Assembly (NCBI GenBank): GCA_963741995.1
Contig: CAVUKI010000010.1
Location: 62,001 to 126,000, forward strand
Length of the DNA: 64,000 nucleotides
Source: Bog-473 sp963741995
GTDB taxonomy: Bacteria > Actinomycetota > Acidimicrobiia > Acidimicrobiales > RAAP-2
Reading direction: 5' to 3'
Under the pieces are notes generated by a model. That model ran no database searches. It had not been told where the DNA came from and was given only the letters and a program-made list of their open reading frames with translations. Every line of letters begins with the position of its first letter. The stretch's first letter is position 1. A program made the position numbers and the translations under genes. Shown here piece after piece: positions 43,645 through 51,768 of this stretch.

Positions 43645-43961
43645 CGGCCCTCTGTTGCACCGCGATCGACGATACGCCATGCCGCGGGGACGGGTGCCAT
43701 CGGAAGTGAACGCCGGCTGACCTGGAAGTGACACGAGCGTGTCCGTGCCACGGGTGTGGGACGAGGTCCCCGACGAACCCGATCCCGCCATCCTGCATGG
43801 TGCTGCCGGAGGCCGACACGGGTGCTCTCTGCCGTGCATGTCGGGGCAGACTCTCAGGTCGACGCCTCCTGGAAGGTCGACTGACCCTCGCGCCCGGTGT
43901 GGGCGCCTCGGGGTGAGGGCCGATTGGGATGTCGGCCCCGCCGCCCCCTAGCATCGACCTC
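43645..43961. other. divergent intergenic region before icd
   Basis: These 317 bases lie between the minus-strand GT4 gene and icd. A TATCGT -10-like motif reads towards the GT4 gene, and TAGCAT (43949-43954) reads towards icd. No protein-coding frame with a ribosome site is seen. A 17-base string, 43764-43780, recurs at 44002-44018 inside icd. Confidence 0.35.
43949..43954 (+). promoter_or_regulatory. -10 box for leaderless icd
   Basis: TAGCAT ends seven bases before the ATG at 43962, with no Shine-Dalgarno. This spacing matches the -10 boxes before 10156, 25378, 50532 and 55118, and favours the ATG at 43962 over the one at 43929. Confidence 0.42.
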
Positions 43962-45158
43962 ATGGCAGATCTCATCCGAATGGGCGACGACGGCACACTC
44001 CAGGTCCCCGACGAACCCATCATTCCCTTCATCGAGGGCGACGGCACAGGAATCGACATCTGGCCCGCCGCCAAGCTCGTCCTCGATGCCGCCGCCGCCA
44101 AGCACGGCCACAAGGTGGCGTGGAAGGAAGTGCTGGCCGGTCAGAAGGCGTTCGACGAGACGGGCAGCTGGCTGCCCGACGAGACCGTCGCCACCTTCCG
44201 CTCGCACCTCATCGGGATCAAGGGCCCACTGACCACGCCCGTCGGTGGCGGCATCCGCTCCCTCAATGTCGCGCTGCGCCAGATCCTCGACCTCTATGTC
44301 TGCCTTCGCCCGGTGCGGTGGTTCACCGGCGTGCCGTCACCCGTGGTGCACCCCGAGCTGGTCGACATGGTCATATTCCGGGAGAACACCGAGGACGTCT
44401 ACGCGGGCTACGAGGTCCAGTCCGGCACCCCCGAGGCCGAGAAGCTCGCCAGCTACCTGCGCGACGAAATGGGGTGGCCCATCCGGGAGCTCTCGGGCAT
44501 CGGGATCAAGCCGATCTCGCCCATGGGATCCAAGCGCCTCATCCGGGCCGCCATTGAGTACGCCCTCGACCGCAAGCGCGAGTCCGTCACGCTGGTGCAC
44601 AAGGGCAACATTCAGAAGTTCACCGAGGGTGCGTTCCGCGAATGGGGCTACGACCTCGTGCGCGAGGAATTCTCCGACGTCGCCGTCGGCTGGGACGACT
44701 GCGACGGCAAGCCGGGGGACAAGCTCCTCGTCAAAGACACCATCGCCGACATCACGCTGCAGCAGGTGTTGACCCGGCCGTCCGACTTCGATGTCATCGC
44801 CACGACGAACCTCAACGGTGACTACCTCTCCGACGCCCTGGCCGCGCAGGTCGGTGGTATCGGCATCGCTCCGGGGGCCAACATCAATTACGTGAGCGGC
44901 CACGGGATCTTCGAGGCCACCCACGGCACGGCGCCGAAGTACGCCGGGCAGGACAAGGTGAACCCGGGCTCGTTGCTGCTGTCGGGCGTGCTCATGTTCG
45001 AGCACCTCGGCTGGAACAACGCCGCGTCAGACATCGTCCAGGCGCTCGAGGCCACCATTGCCGACAAGGTCGTGACGTACGACTTCGCCCGGTTGATGGA
45101 GGGCGCCACCGAGGTCAAGTGCTCCGAGTTCGCCTCGGCCATCGTCGACCGCCTCTGA
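43962..45158 (+). CDS. icd: NADP-dependent isocitrate dehydrogenase
   Basis: 398 aa from the ATG at 43962. It matches the E. coli-type enzyme: PEPIIPFIEGDGTGIDI-like start (here PDEPIIPFIEGDGTGID), RPVRWFTGVPSPV, IFRENTEDVYAGYE and VTLVHKGNIQKFTEGAF with the catalytic Lys. It oxidatively decarboxylates isocitrate to 2-oxoglutarate in the TCA cycle. It precedes mdh by 75 bases and the two are likely co-transcribed. The -10 box at 43949 supports leaderless translation. Confidence 0.93.
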   Translation: MADLIRMGDDGTLQVPDEPIIPFIEGDGTGIDIWPAAKLVLDAAAAKHGHKVAWKEVLAGQKAFDETGSWLPDETVATFRSHLIGIKGPLTTPVGGGIRSLNVALRQILDLYVCLRPVRWFTGVPSPVVHPELVDMVIFRENTEDVYAGYEVQSGTPEAEKLASYLRDEMGWPIRELSGIGIKPISPMGSKRLIRAAIEYALDRKRESVTLVHKGNIQKFTEGAFREWGYDLVREEFSDVAVGWDDCDGKPGDKLLVKDTIADITLQQVLTRPSDFDVIATTNLNGDYLSDALAAQVGGIGIAPGANINYVSGHGIFEATHGTAPKYAGQDKVNPGSLLLSGVLMFEHLGWNNAASDIVQALEATIADKVVTYDFARLMEGATEVKCSEFASAIVDRL

Positions 45159-45175
45159 CAAGACCCGAGAACACA

Positions 45176-45207
45176 ACCGTCGAACCAGAATACCGTCGAA
45201 CCAGAAC
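45176..45207. repeat. 16-base tandem repeat between icd and mdh
   Basis: ACCGTCGAACCAGAA is present twice in tandem (45176-45191 and 45192-45207), each unit 16 bases with only the last base differing. It lies in the icd-mdh spacer, before the mdh ribosome site. Function unknown; a slippage duplication is the simplest origin. Confidence 0.75.
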
Positions 45208-45233
45208 AACTGTCGGAAAGGACCACCCCCTCC

Positions 45234-46229
45234 ATGGCCAAGCCCCCCGTCCACGTGACCGTCACCGGTGCCGGCGGCCAGATCGGCTACTCCATCCTGT
45301 TCCGCATCGCGTCGGGCCAGCTGCTCGGCGAGGACCAACCGATCGTGCTGCGCCTGCTCGAAATCGAGCCCGCCATGCGTGTGCTCGAGGGCGTGGTCAT
45401 GGAGATCGACGACTGCGCCTTCCCACTGGTGCACGACATCGTCGCCACGTCCGACCTCAAGACGGCCTTCGACGGCACGACGTGGGCCCTCCTGGTCGGC
45501 TCCATCCCGCGCAAGGCGGGCATGGAGCGCGGTGACCTCCTCAGCGTCAACGGCGGGATCTTCAAGCCGCAGGGCAGAGCCATCGCCGAGAACGCCGACC
45601 CCGACGTGCGCATCCTCGTCGTCGGCAACCCGTGCAACACGAACTGCCTGATCGCGCGTTCCAACGCCCCTGAGGTTCCGGTCGACCGCTGGTTCGCCAT
45701 GACCCGCCTGGACGAGAACCGGGCCAAGGCCCAGCTGGCCGCCAAGGCGAACGCCCCGGTCGCCGACGTCACCAACGTGGCCATCTGGGGCAACCACTCA
45801 GCCACGCAGTTCCCGGACTTCACCAATGCGCGCATCGGCGGGAAGCCGGCGGCCGAGGTGATCACGGACAGCGAGTGGCTGCAGGGTGACTTCATCACGA
45901 CGGTGCAAAAGCGAGGCGCGGCCATCATCGACGCCCGCGGCTCCTCCTCGGCGGCCTCCGCCGCTGCGGCGGCCATCGACACCGTGGTCAGCCTGCGCAC
46001 CAAGACCGCCAAGGGCGACTGCTTCTCGGTCGCCATCGCCAGCGAGGGTCAGTACGGGGCGCCCGAGGGGCTCCAGTTCGGGTTCCCGGTGGAGGCCGAC
46101 GGCAAGGGGGGATGGTCCGTGGTCGAAGGCTTCGCCCACGACGACTTCGCCACCGAGCGCATCAAGATCACCACCGACGAGCTGCTGGCGGAGCGCAACG
46201 ACGTCAAGGAGCTGGGACTCCTCGGGTAA
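45234..46229 (+). CDS. mdh: malate dehydrogenase
   Basis: 331 aa, of the actinobacterial cytosolic-type. It has VTVTGAGGQIGYSILFRIA (NAD loop), LLEIEPAM, VVGNPCNTNCLIA, TRLDENRAK (substrate Arg/Asp) and VAIWGNHSATQFPD (catalytic His). It interconverts malate and oxaloacetate with NAD. A weak AAAGGA stretch lies about 13 bases before the ATG. It follows icd in the same direction, giving a small TCA cluster. Confidence 0.95.
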   Translation: MAKPPVHVTVTGAGGQIGYSILFRIASGQLLGEDQPIVLRLLEIEPAMRVLEGVVMEIDDCAFPLVHDIVATSDLKTAFDGTTWALLVGSIPRKAGMERGDLLSVNGGIFKPQGRAIAENADPDVRILVVGNPCNTNCLIARSNAPEVPVDRWFAMTRLDENRAKAQLAAKANAPVADVTNVAIWGNHSATQFPDFTNARIGGKPAAEVITDSEWLQGDFITTVQKRGAAIIDARGSSSAASAAAAAIDTVVSLRTKTAKGDCFSVAIASEGQYGAPEGLQFGFPVEADGKGGWSVVEGFAHDDFATERIKITTDELLAERNDVKELGLLG

Positions 46230-46342
46230 CACCCCCGGTAGGATGCAGGCTTGATCCGACCCCGCCTGAGTCTCCGTCGTGCACCGGCTCGTCCCGAGCG
46301 CCGTCACCGGCTGTTCGCGACCGTGAAACCGCGGCGAAACAC

Positions 46343-47959
46343 ATGCCTGGCAACCTGAGGAACGTGGGAGACCTCTTTGACGGCTACGGCGCGTCCGCCC
46401 GCGGGCTGACCGAGGCCGCCTTCGACGAGATGGTCGGCCACGACGGCACGGCCCGGGTGCCCTACGCCGCCGTGGCTTCGTCCCTGGCCCAGATGGGCCC
46501 CGAGGACGTCTCAGGCCGCGCCTCCCGACTGGCCCGTGCCTTCATGGACCAGGGGGTCACTTTCGACCTCGACGGCGAGGAGCGACCGTTCCCCCTCGAC
46601 GTGGTGCCCCGGATCTTCACCGGCGCCGAGTGGTCCAAGGTGGCTGCAGGGTTGGTGCAGCGCGTGCGGGCGCTCGAACTCTTCCTGGCTGATGTCTACG
46701 GCGCCGCTCGCATTGTCAGCGACGGCCTCATCCCGCACGAGGTGATCACGAGCTCCCCGGGCTTCGTGCGCGCGGCCTACGGTTTTTCGCCACCGAATGG
46801 GGTGCGTATCCACGTGGCGGGCATCGACGTGATCCGTGACGAGGACGGCGAGTTCCGGGTGCTGGAGGACAACCTCAGGAGCCCATCGGGGGTGAGCTAC
46901 GTGTTGGCCAACCGCGCCGCCATGGCGCGGGTGCTGCCCGAGCTGTTCTGGGGCCAGCCCATTCAGATGGTCACCGACTACCCGGCTCGCCTGATCAATG
47001 CGTTGCGCCGCGCCGCGCCGGCATCAGTGCAGGACCCGACCGTGGTCGTGCTGACGCCGGGCGTGCACAACTCGGCCTTCTACGAACATGCGCTGCTGGC
47101 GCGCCTCATGGGCGTGCACCTGGTGGAGGGCCGCGACCTCGTGTGCCACGGCACCGACGTCTTCCTCCGCACCACTGAGGGCGAGGTCCCGGTGCACGTG
47201 ATCTATCGCCGTATCGACGACGAGTACCTCGACCCGCTGCAGTTCCGCCCCGAGTCGTTGGTGGGCTGTCCGGGCATCATCAACGCGGCGCGGGCGGGGC
47301 GGGTGACGATCGCCAACGGGGTGGGGAACGGCGTGGCCGACGACAAGCTCGTCTACACCTACGTGCCCGCCATGATCCGCTACTACCTGGGCGAGGACCC
47401 GATCTTGCAGAACGTCGAGACGATGCACCTGGTGGACAACGCCGTCCGCAAGGAGGCGCTCTCCCGCCGCGGTGACCTCGTCTTCAAGAGGGTCGACGGC
47501 TCGGGCGGGAAGGGATTGGTGATCGGCCCGTCGGCGACCGGCGCCGAGCTCGACGAGCTGGCGCTCGAGGTGGAAGCCGACCCCCGCCACTGGATCGCCC
47601 AGCGCGTCGTCGCCCTCTCGACGTCGCCCACCTGGGTGGGCAACTCCATGGTGCGGCGTCACGTCGATCTGCGGCCCTTCGCCGTCAACGACGGCGAGGA
47701 CATCTGGGTCTTGCCCGGCGGGCTCACCCGGGTGGCTCTCGGTGAGGGCAGCCTGGTGGTCAACTCCAGCCAGGGCGGGGGCTCCAAAGACACCTGGGTG
47801 GTCGGCGGCGGTCTCTCCATGCCCGTGCTCCCACCGCGCCAGGTCGCGCCGTTCCAGGCCGGACCGCCCATGGATGTCGGGCCGGCGTCCGACGGCGAGC
47901 TCGGCGTGCAACAACAGCAGCAGCAGCAACAAGAACAGCTGGGGCGGACATGCCCGTGA
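46343..47959 (+). CDS. circularly permuted ATP-grasp type 2 protein
   Basis: 538 aa from the ATG at 46343; the frame reaches back to 46112 inside mdh and is rejected there. It matches the CP_ATPgrasp family (DUF404/407): FRVLEDNLRSPSGVSYVLANR, TPGVHNSAFYEHALLAR, GADKLVYTYVP-like VADDKLVYTYVP, LVFKRVDGSGGKGLVIGP and DLRPFAVN. It is the first gene of the known trio with an alpha-E protein and a transglutaminase, predicted from comparative work to be an amide-ligase/peptide-modification system. Near the C-terminus is a run of eight Gln. Confidence 0.9.
   Translation: MPGNLRNVGDLFDGYGASARGLTEAAFDEMVGHDGTARVPYAAVASSLAQMGPEDVSGRASRLARAFMDQGVTFDLDGEERPFPLDVVPRIFTGAEWSKVAAGLVQRVRALELFLADVYGAARIVSDGLIPHEVITSSPGFVRAAYGFSPPNGVRIHVAGIDVIRDEDGEFRVLEDNLRSPSGVSYVLANRAAMARVLPELFWGQPIQMVTDYPARLINALRRAAPASVQDPTVVVLTPGVHNSAFYEHALLARLMGVHLVEGRDLVCHGTDVFLRTTEGEVPVHVIYRRIDDEYLDPLQFRPESLVGCPGIINAARAGRVTIANGVGNGVADDKLVYTYVPAMIRYYLGEDPILQNVETMHLVDNAVRKEALSRRGDLVFKRVDGSGGKGLVIGPSATGAELDELALEVEADPRHWIAQRVVALSTSPTWVGNSMVRRHVDLRPFAVNDGEDIWVLPGGLTRVALGEGSLVVNSSQGGGSKDTWVVGGGLSMPVLPPRQVAPFQAGPPMDVGPASDGELGVQQQQQQQQEQLGRTCP
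47909..47938 (+). repeat. CAG/CAA trinucleotide run encoding poly-Gln
   Basis: Eight consecutive Gln codons (CAA and CAG) followed by GAA-CAG lie at the end of the ATP-grasp gene, about 10 bases before the start of the overlapping alpha-E gene. Mixed codons reduce but do not abolish slippage. A change of length would shift the reading frame into the overlap only if not a multiple of three. Confidence 0.8.
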
Positions 47960-48900
47960 CCCGCGCGCTCTTGAGTCGGGTCGCCGAGTCCATCTTCTGG
48001 GTCGGCCGCTATGTCGAACGGGCCGAAGGGACGGCGCGCATCCTCGACGTCTCGGTGTATCAGGCCCTCGAGCAGAGCGATGTCGAGGGGTCGCACGCGG
48101 CGCGCCGGCTCCTCGCCGTCATGGGTCTGCCCGACTCGGGGACCGAGACCTTGTGGCAGGCGACCGAGCGGCTGGCCACCGACCCCACGAGCCGGTCGTC
48201 CATCGCCGGTGCTCTGGCGGCCGCCAGGGAGAACACCCGCGCCGTCCGTCACGTCGTCCCGGTGGAGTTCTGGGAGCACATCAACGCCACCTGGGCCGAG
48301 CTTCCGTTGCGGTGGGAGACCGGCAGGCGGGCCGGCCCGGCGTTTTACCTCTCCTTTGTCAAAACCCAGTGCGCCGGCATGATGGGTCTGGCCGACACTA
48401 TGATGAGTCGCGACCAGACCTGGCTCTTCTTCACCCTGGGCCGGTGCCTCGAGCGCACGGACGTGGTGGCCCGCCAGCTGGCCACCGTGGCGTTCGACGA
48501 GGTGTTCGACAGCGGTCTCGTCATGCTGCTGCGCTCCTGTGGCGGCTACGAGCCCTATCTGCGTCTGTCCCAGGGGGTGGTGGAGCCAGGCCGCGTCCTC
48601 GATTTCCTCTTGCGCGACCGGCTGTTCCCGCGCTCCGCCTTCGCCTCCCTCACCCTGGCGGAGGAGTGCCTCGACCAGATCAACGCGGGGCGCGAAGGCG
48701 CATGGGACGATGCCCGCGGCCTGGTGGGCCTGGCCCGGGCCGAGCTGGAGTACTCGGCTCCGGCGACCTTGTCCCGCGGTCTGGAGACCCGGCTCGAGCG
48801 GCTGCAGGCCTCCATTTCCTCGGTGAGTGACGCCGTGACGAGGCGCTACTTCGCCCAGGACCTCCCGATGCAGTGGCGGCAGGGGGGTGGGGGCGGATGA
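47950..48900 (+). CDS. alpha-E domain protein
   Basis: 316 aa, mostly alpha-helical. It begins TRALLSRVAESIFWVGRYVERAE, the conserved opening of the alpha-E family (DUF403), and contains LGRCLERTDVVARQL, a second conserved motif. It overlaps the ATP-grasp gene by 10 bases and its stop overlaps the transglutaminase start. The family has no proven activity; it always accompanies the other two proteins, so it may be a structural partner or a scaffold. Confidence 0.9.
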   Translation: MPVTRALLSRVAESIFWVGRYVERAEGTARILDVSVYQALEQSDVEGSHAARRLLAVMGLPDSGTETLWQATERLATDPTSRSSIAGALAAARENTRAVRHVVPVEFWEHINATWAELPLRWETGRRAGPAFYLSFVKTQCAGMMGLADTMMSRDQTWLFFTLGRCLERTDVVARQLATVAFDEVFDSGLVMLLRSCGGYEPYLRLSQGVVEPGRVLDFLLRDRLFPRSAFASLTLAEECLDQINAGREGAWDDARGLVGLARAELEYSAPATLSRGLETRLERLQASISSVSDAVTRRYFAQDLPMQWRQGGGGG

Positions 48901-49739
48901 GCCGTACGGACGGCTGGCGGTTGCGGGTCTCCCACGAGACGCGTTTCGACTACGACGCCCCGGCGCGGGCCTCGTACAACGAGCTGCGTCTCACCCCGCG
49001 CACCGAGCTACGCCAGACGGCGCTCGAGACGAGGGTGGTCACGTTGCCGCAGGCCCCCCAGTACTCGTACCTTGACTACTGGGGGTCGCAGGTGGTGGCC
49101 TTCAACGTCGACCGCGGCCACGAGGTGCTCACGATCACGGGGAACTCGCTCGTCGATACGCAGAATTCCAGCGACCCTGACGACTGCACGTGGGTGGACG
49201 TGTCCGACGCGTCCATGACCATGGCGGACTACCTGGCCCACCACCTCTACACGGCGCCCGGACCCGAATTGTCCGAGATCGCCCTGGGTCTGCGCGCGGA
49301 CCGCCCTCTTGAAACGGCACGCCGCATCATGGCGATCACGCACGACGCGTTGCGCTACATGCGCGGCGTCACCTCGGTGCACACCTCCGCCGATGAGGCC
49401 TACACGGACGGGGCGGGAGTCTGTCAGGACTTCGCCCACCTGGCGTTGGCCCTGACCAAGTCGGTCGGGTTGCCCTCGCGCTACGTGTCCGGCTACTTCC
49501 ACCCGGACGCGGATGCCGCCATCGGCGAGGAGATCACGGGGGAAAGCCATGCGTGGGTGGAGGTGTGGACGGGTCGCTGGTGGGCCTACGACCCGACGAA
49601 CGACTGCCCGGTCGGAGAGCGCCACGTCGCCGTCGGACGCGGTCGCGACTACGGCGACGTGCCACCGGTCAAAGGCATTTACGCCGGGAACGCCGAGAAC
49701 ACCATGCGAGTGGCGGTGCGCATGACGAGAGTCCACTGA
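48897..49739 (+). CDS. transglutaminase-like protein
   Basis: 280 aa from the ATG at 48897 (ATGA overlap with the preceding stop). The N-terminal segment is the bacterial TGase N domain (LRVSHETRFDYDAPARASY). The cysteine-protease-like triad is visible: GAGVCQDFAHLAL (Cys), GESHAWVEV (His) and WWAYDPTND (Asp). It probably hydrolyses or makes peptide/isopeptide bonds in the pathway with the ATP-grasp enzyme. The third gene of the trio. Confidence 0.92.
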   Translation: MSRTDGWRLRVSHETRFDYDAPARASYNELRLTPRTELRQTALETRVVTLPQAPQYSYLDYWGSQVVAFNVDRGHEVLTITGNSLVDTQNSSDPDDCTWVDVSDASMTMADYLAHHLYTAPGPELSEIALGLRADRPLETARRIMAITHDALRYMRGVTSVHTSADEAYTDGAGVCQDFAHLALALTKSVGLPSRYVSGYFHPDADAAIGEEITGESHAWVEVWTGRWWAYDPTNDCPVGERHVAVGRGRDYGDVPPVKGIYAGNAENTMRVAVRMTRVH

Positions 49740-49783
49740 GCGTGGCGGACAGGGACTGACTCGAGAGGCGGGGTGGTGACTTC

Positions 49784-50449
49784 GTGCTGACCAGAATGCG
49801 GATCTGGCTGCCCGACGCGCCGGGCGTCCTGGGCGCCGTGGCCGCGGAGATCGGGGCCGTCCACGGCAACGTCGTCGGTCTGGAGGTGCTCGAGCGCGAG
49901 GCGGGGGTGGCGATCGACGAGCTCGTGGTCGAGTTGCCCGACGACCCCGGGGCCGTCGAGGCCGCCTGCCGAGGTGTGCGCAACGTCCCCGGAGCGGGTG
50001 TCGAAGAGGTCACCGAGCTGACGACAGAGGCCAAGGATCGGGAGGACACGGTTCTCGCCGCCGCTGCGGGCATCCTCCAGGCCGGTACGTCGACAGCCGC
50101 CATGAACGCGTTGACGGGTCACTTGATCGCGCTGTTCGACCTGACGTGGCTGGCGCTGGCGGATGACGAGCTCGCGAGCTTCGCCGAGGTGCACGGCGAT
50201 GTGCCCTCGGTGCAGTGGGTCGCCGCCTTCGCGGAGGGATCGCGCAGCGGTTCCGACCCGGCGAACGACACGACGGGATCCGGCGTGTTCATCGAGACCG
50301 TGCCCGACACGGGCTACACCATCTGCGGGGGACGCCCCGCGTCCATCAGGCGCCGGGAGCGACACGAGATCGCACTGCTGGTCATGGTGGCATCGCGCTT
50401 CATGGACGCGCTGGCCGGGAGGGTCGCCGCCGAGCCGGTGACCGGGTAA
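49784..50449 (+). CDS. ACT-domain protein
   Basis: 221 aa, GTG start. Residues 1 to about 75 form an ACT-like domain (MRIWLPDAPGVLGAVAAEIG, then VEVELPDDPGAVEAAC-like sequence). The rest (about 90-215) has a mixed alpha/beta pattern with VQWVAAFAEGSRSGSD and YTICGGRPASIRRRERHEIA that I cannot classify; it could be a GAF-like sensory domain. ACT domains bind amino acids, so it is probably a regulator. It follows the transglutaminase by 44 bases and might be in the same transcript. Confidence 0.72.
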   Translation: MLTRMRIWLPDAPGVLGAVAAEIGAVHGNVVGLEVLEREAGVAIDELVVELPDDPGAVEAACRGVRNVPGAGVEEVTELTTEAKDREDTVLAAAAGILQAGTSTAAMNALTGHLIALFDLTWLALADDELASFAEVHGDVPSVQWVAAFAEGSRSGSDPANDTTGSGVFIETVPDTGYTICGGRPASIRRRERHEIALLVMVASRFMDALAGRVAAEPVTG

Positions 50450-50519
50450 CCCGCCGCCGGCCCGGCGCGCACCGAACGCTGGGACCCGCCGACGAACTGA
50501 CCACGCAGGGACCAGCGCC

Positions 50520-50525
50520 TAATGT
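50520..50525 (+). promoter_or_regulatory. -10 box for leaderless oxidoreductase gene
   Basis: TAATGT ends six bases before the ATG at 50532, and no ribosome site is present. The identical hexamer is the proposed -10 of pstC at 13601, there with a longer leader. Confidence 0.45.
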
Positions 50526-50531
50526 CCGGGG

Positions 50532-51620
50532 ATGCTACGCGTCGGCTTCGTCGGGTCGGGTCTCATCGCGTGGGCACACGGCCTGAGCCTCAAGGCCATG
50601 ATCGACGGTGGTGTCGTCGACGCCGCGATCGTGGCGGTCCATGACCAACGCGAACGCCGTGCCCGTGGCTTTGCCGAGGCGCTCGGTGGTGACGACGTGG
50701 TAGTCGTCGCCGATGCCGCCGAGGTGGCCCGGCGTTGCGATGCCGTCTTCATCTGTACACCGACCTCGGCGCACCGGGGCGCGGTGGACGAGGCTCTCAC
50801 CGCGGGCCGAGCGGTGTTCTGCGAAAAACCACTCGACGTGGACCTGTCGCGCGCCACCGAGCTCGTCGAGGCGGTCGCCACGTCCGGCGTCGCGGGCCAG
50901 AGCGGGCTCGTGCTGCGCAGTGCGCCGGTCTTTCGGGAGCTCCGTGACCTCGTGCAGGGCGGGACGCTGGGAAGCCCCATGGCGGCGGTCTTTCGCGACG
51001 ATCAGTACTTTCCGATTCAGGGCACGTACGCGTCGCAGTGGCGGGCCGACGCCTCTCAGGCCGGCGGCGGGTGCCTGATTGAGCACTCCATCCACGACCT
51101 CGACATCCTGCGGTTCTGCTTCGGAGACGTGGACTCGGTGGTGGCCCGGACGGCCAACCATGCCGGGCACCAAGGCATCGAAGACCTGGCCGCCGTGACG
51201 CTGTCCTTCGCTTCGGGGTTCGAGGCACAGCTCACGAGCGTCTGGCACGACATCCTGAGCCGCGGCTCGACGCGCCGGCTCGAGGTCTTCTGCCGCGAGG
51301 GCATGGTGTGGCTGGACGATGAATTCCGCGGGCCGCTCCACATGCAGACCAGTGCGGGCACCGAAGTCCGGGCCTGCCCGTCGCCGGAGTGGGTGGACGC
51401 GCTTCCGCTGGCTGACGACGAGGTCGGCCTCGCCGTGCGTGCCTACGTCGAGGCCGACAGGGCCTTCATCGATGCGGTGGCGGCAGGTCGTCCCCCCGAG
51501 CCTGGGCTCGACGTCGCCCTGGAGGCCCACCGCCTGGTCGATGCGGCGTACAGATCGGCCGGGCAGGCGGGAGCTCCCGTCGGTCTCACTGTGGCGGGCG
51601 CCGGTCCAAAGCGGGAATGA
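50532..51620 (+). CDS. Gfo/Idh/MocA-family oxidoreductase
   Basis: 362 aa. The Rossmann start is LRVGFVGSGLIAWAHGLSLK, followed by DAVFICTPTSAHRGAVDEAL and FCEKPLDVD with the family Lys. The C-terminal beta-sheet domain has HSIHDLDILRFCFGDVDSV with the catalytic His. Such enzymes oxidise or reduce sugars, inositols or sugar nucleotides using NAD(P). No neighbour identifies the substrate. Confidence 0.87.
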   Translation: MLRVGFVGSGLIAWAHGLSLKAMIDGGVVDAAIVAVHDQRERRARGFAEALGGDDVVVVADAAEVARRCDAVFICTPTSAHRGAVDEALTAGRAVFCEKPLDVDLSRATELVEAVATSGVAGQSGLVLRSAPVFRELRDLVQGGTLGSPMAAVFRDDQYFPIQGTYASQWRADASQAGGGCLIEHSIHDLDILRFCFGDVDSVVARTANHAGHQGIEDLAAVTLSFASGFEAQLTSVWHDILSRGSTRRLEVFCREGMVWLDDEFRGPLHMQTSAGTEVRACPSPEWVDALPLADDEVGLAVRAYVEADRAFIDAVAAGRPPEPGLDVALEAHRLVDAAYRSAGQAGAPVGLTVAGAGPKRE

Positions 51621-51768
51621 GGGCAAGATTCGACGGGGCGTGACGGTTACGTGAACTCCGCGTGATCCCTGCAAGGGATCGTGCGAGCAGTGGGCCGCGT
51701 TCTTGGCGTGTGGGACGACTGCCTCGCTACCATCACCCGGTGTCGGTGGATCGGCGACAAGCCACACC

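Noticed and set aside
43764..44018. 17-base exact repeat (43764-43780 and 44002-44018) and a 70-codon frame before icd
   Set aside because: The repeat encodes common Val-Pro-Asp-Glu-Pro codons and could arise by chance in GC-rich coding-like DNA. The frame has no ribosome site or homologue I know.
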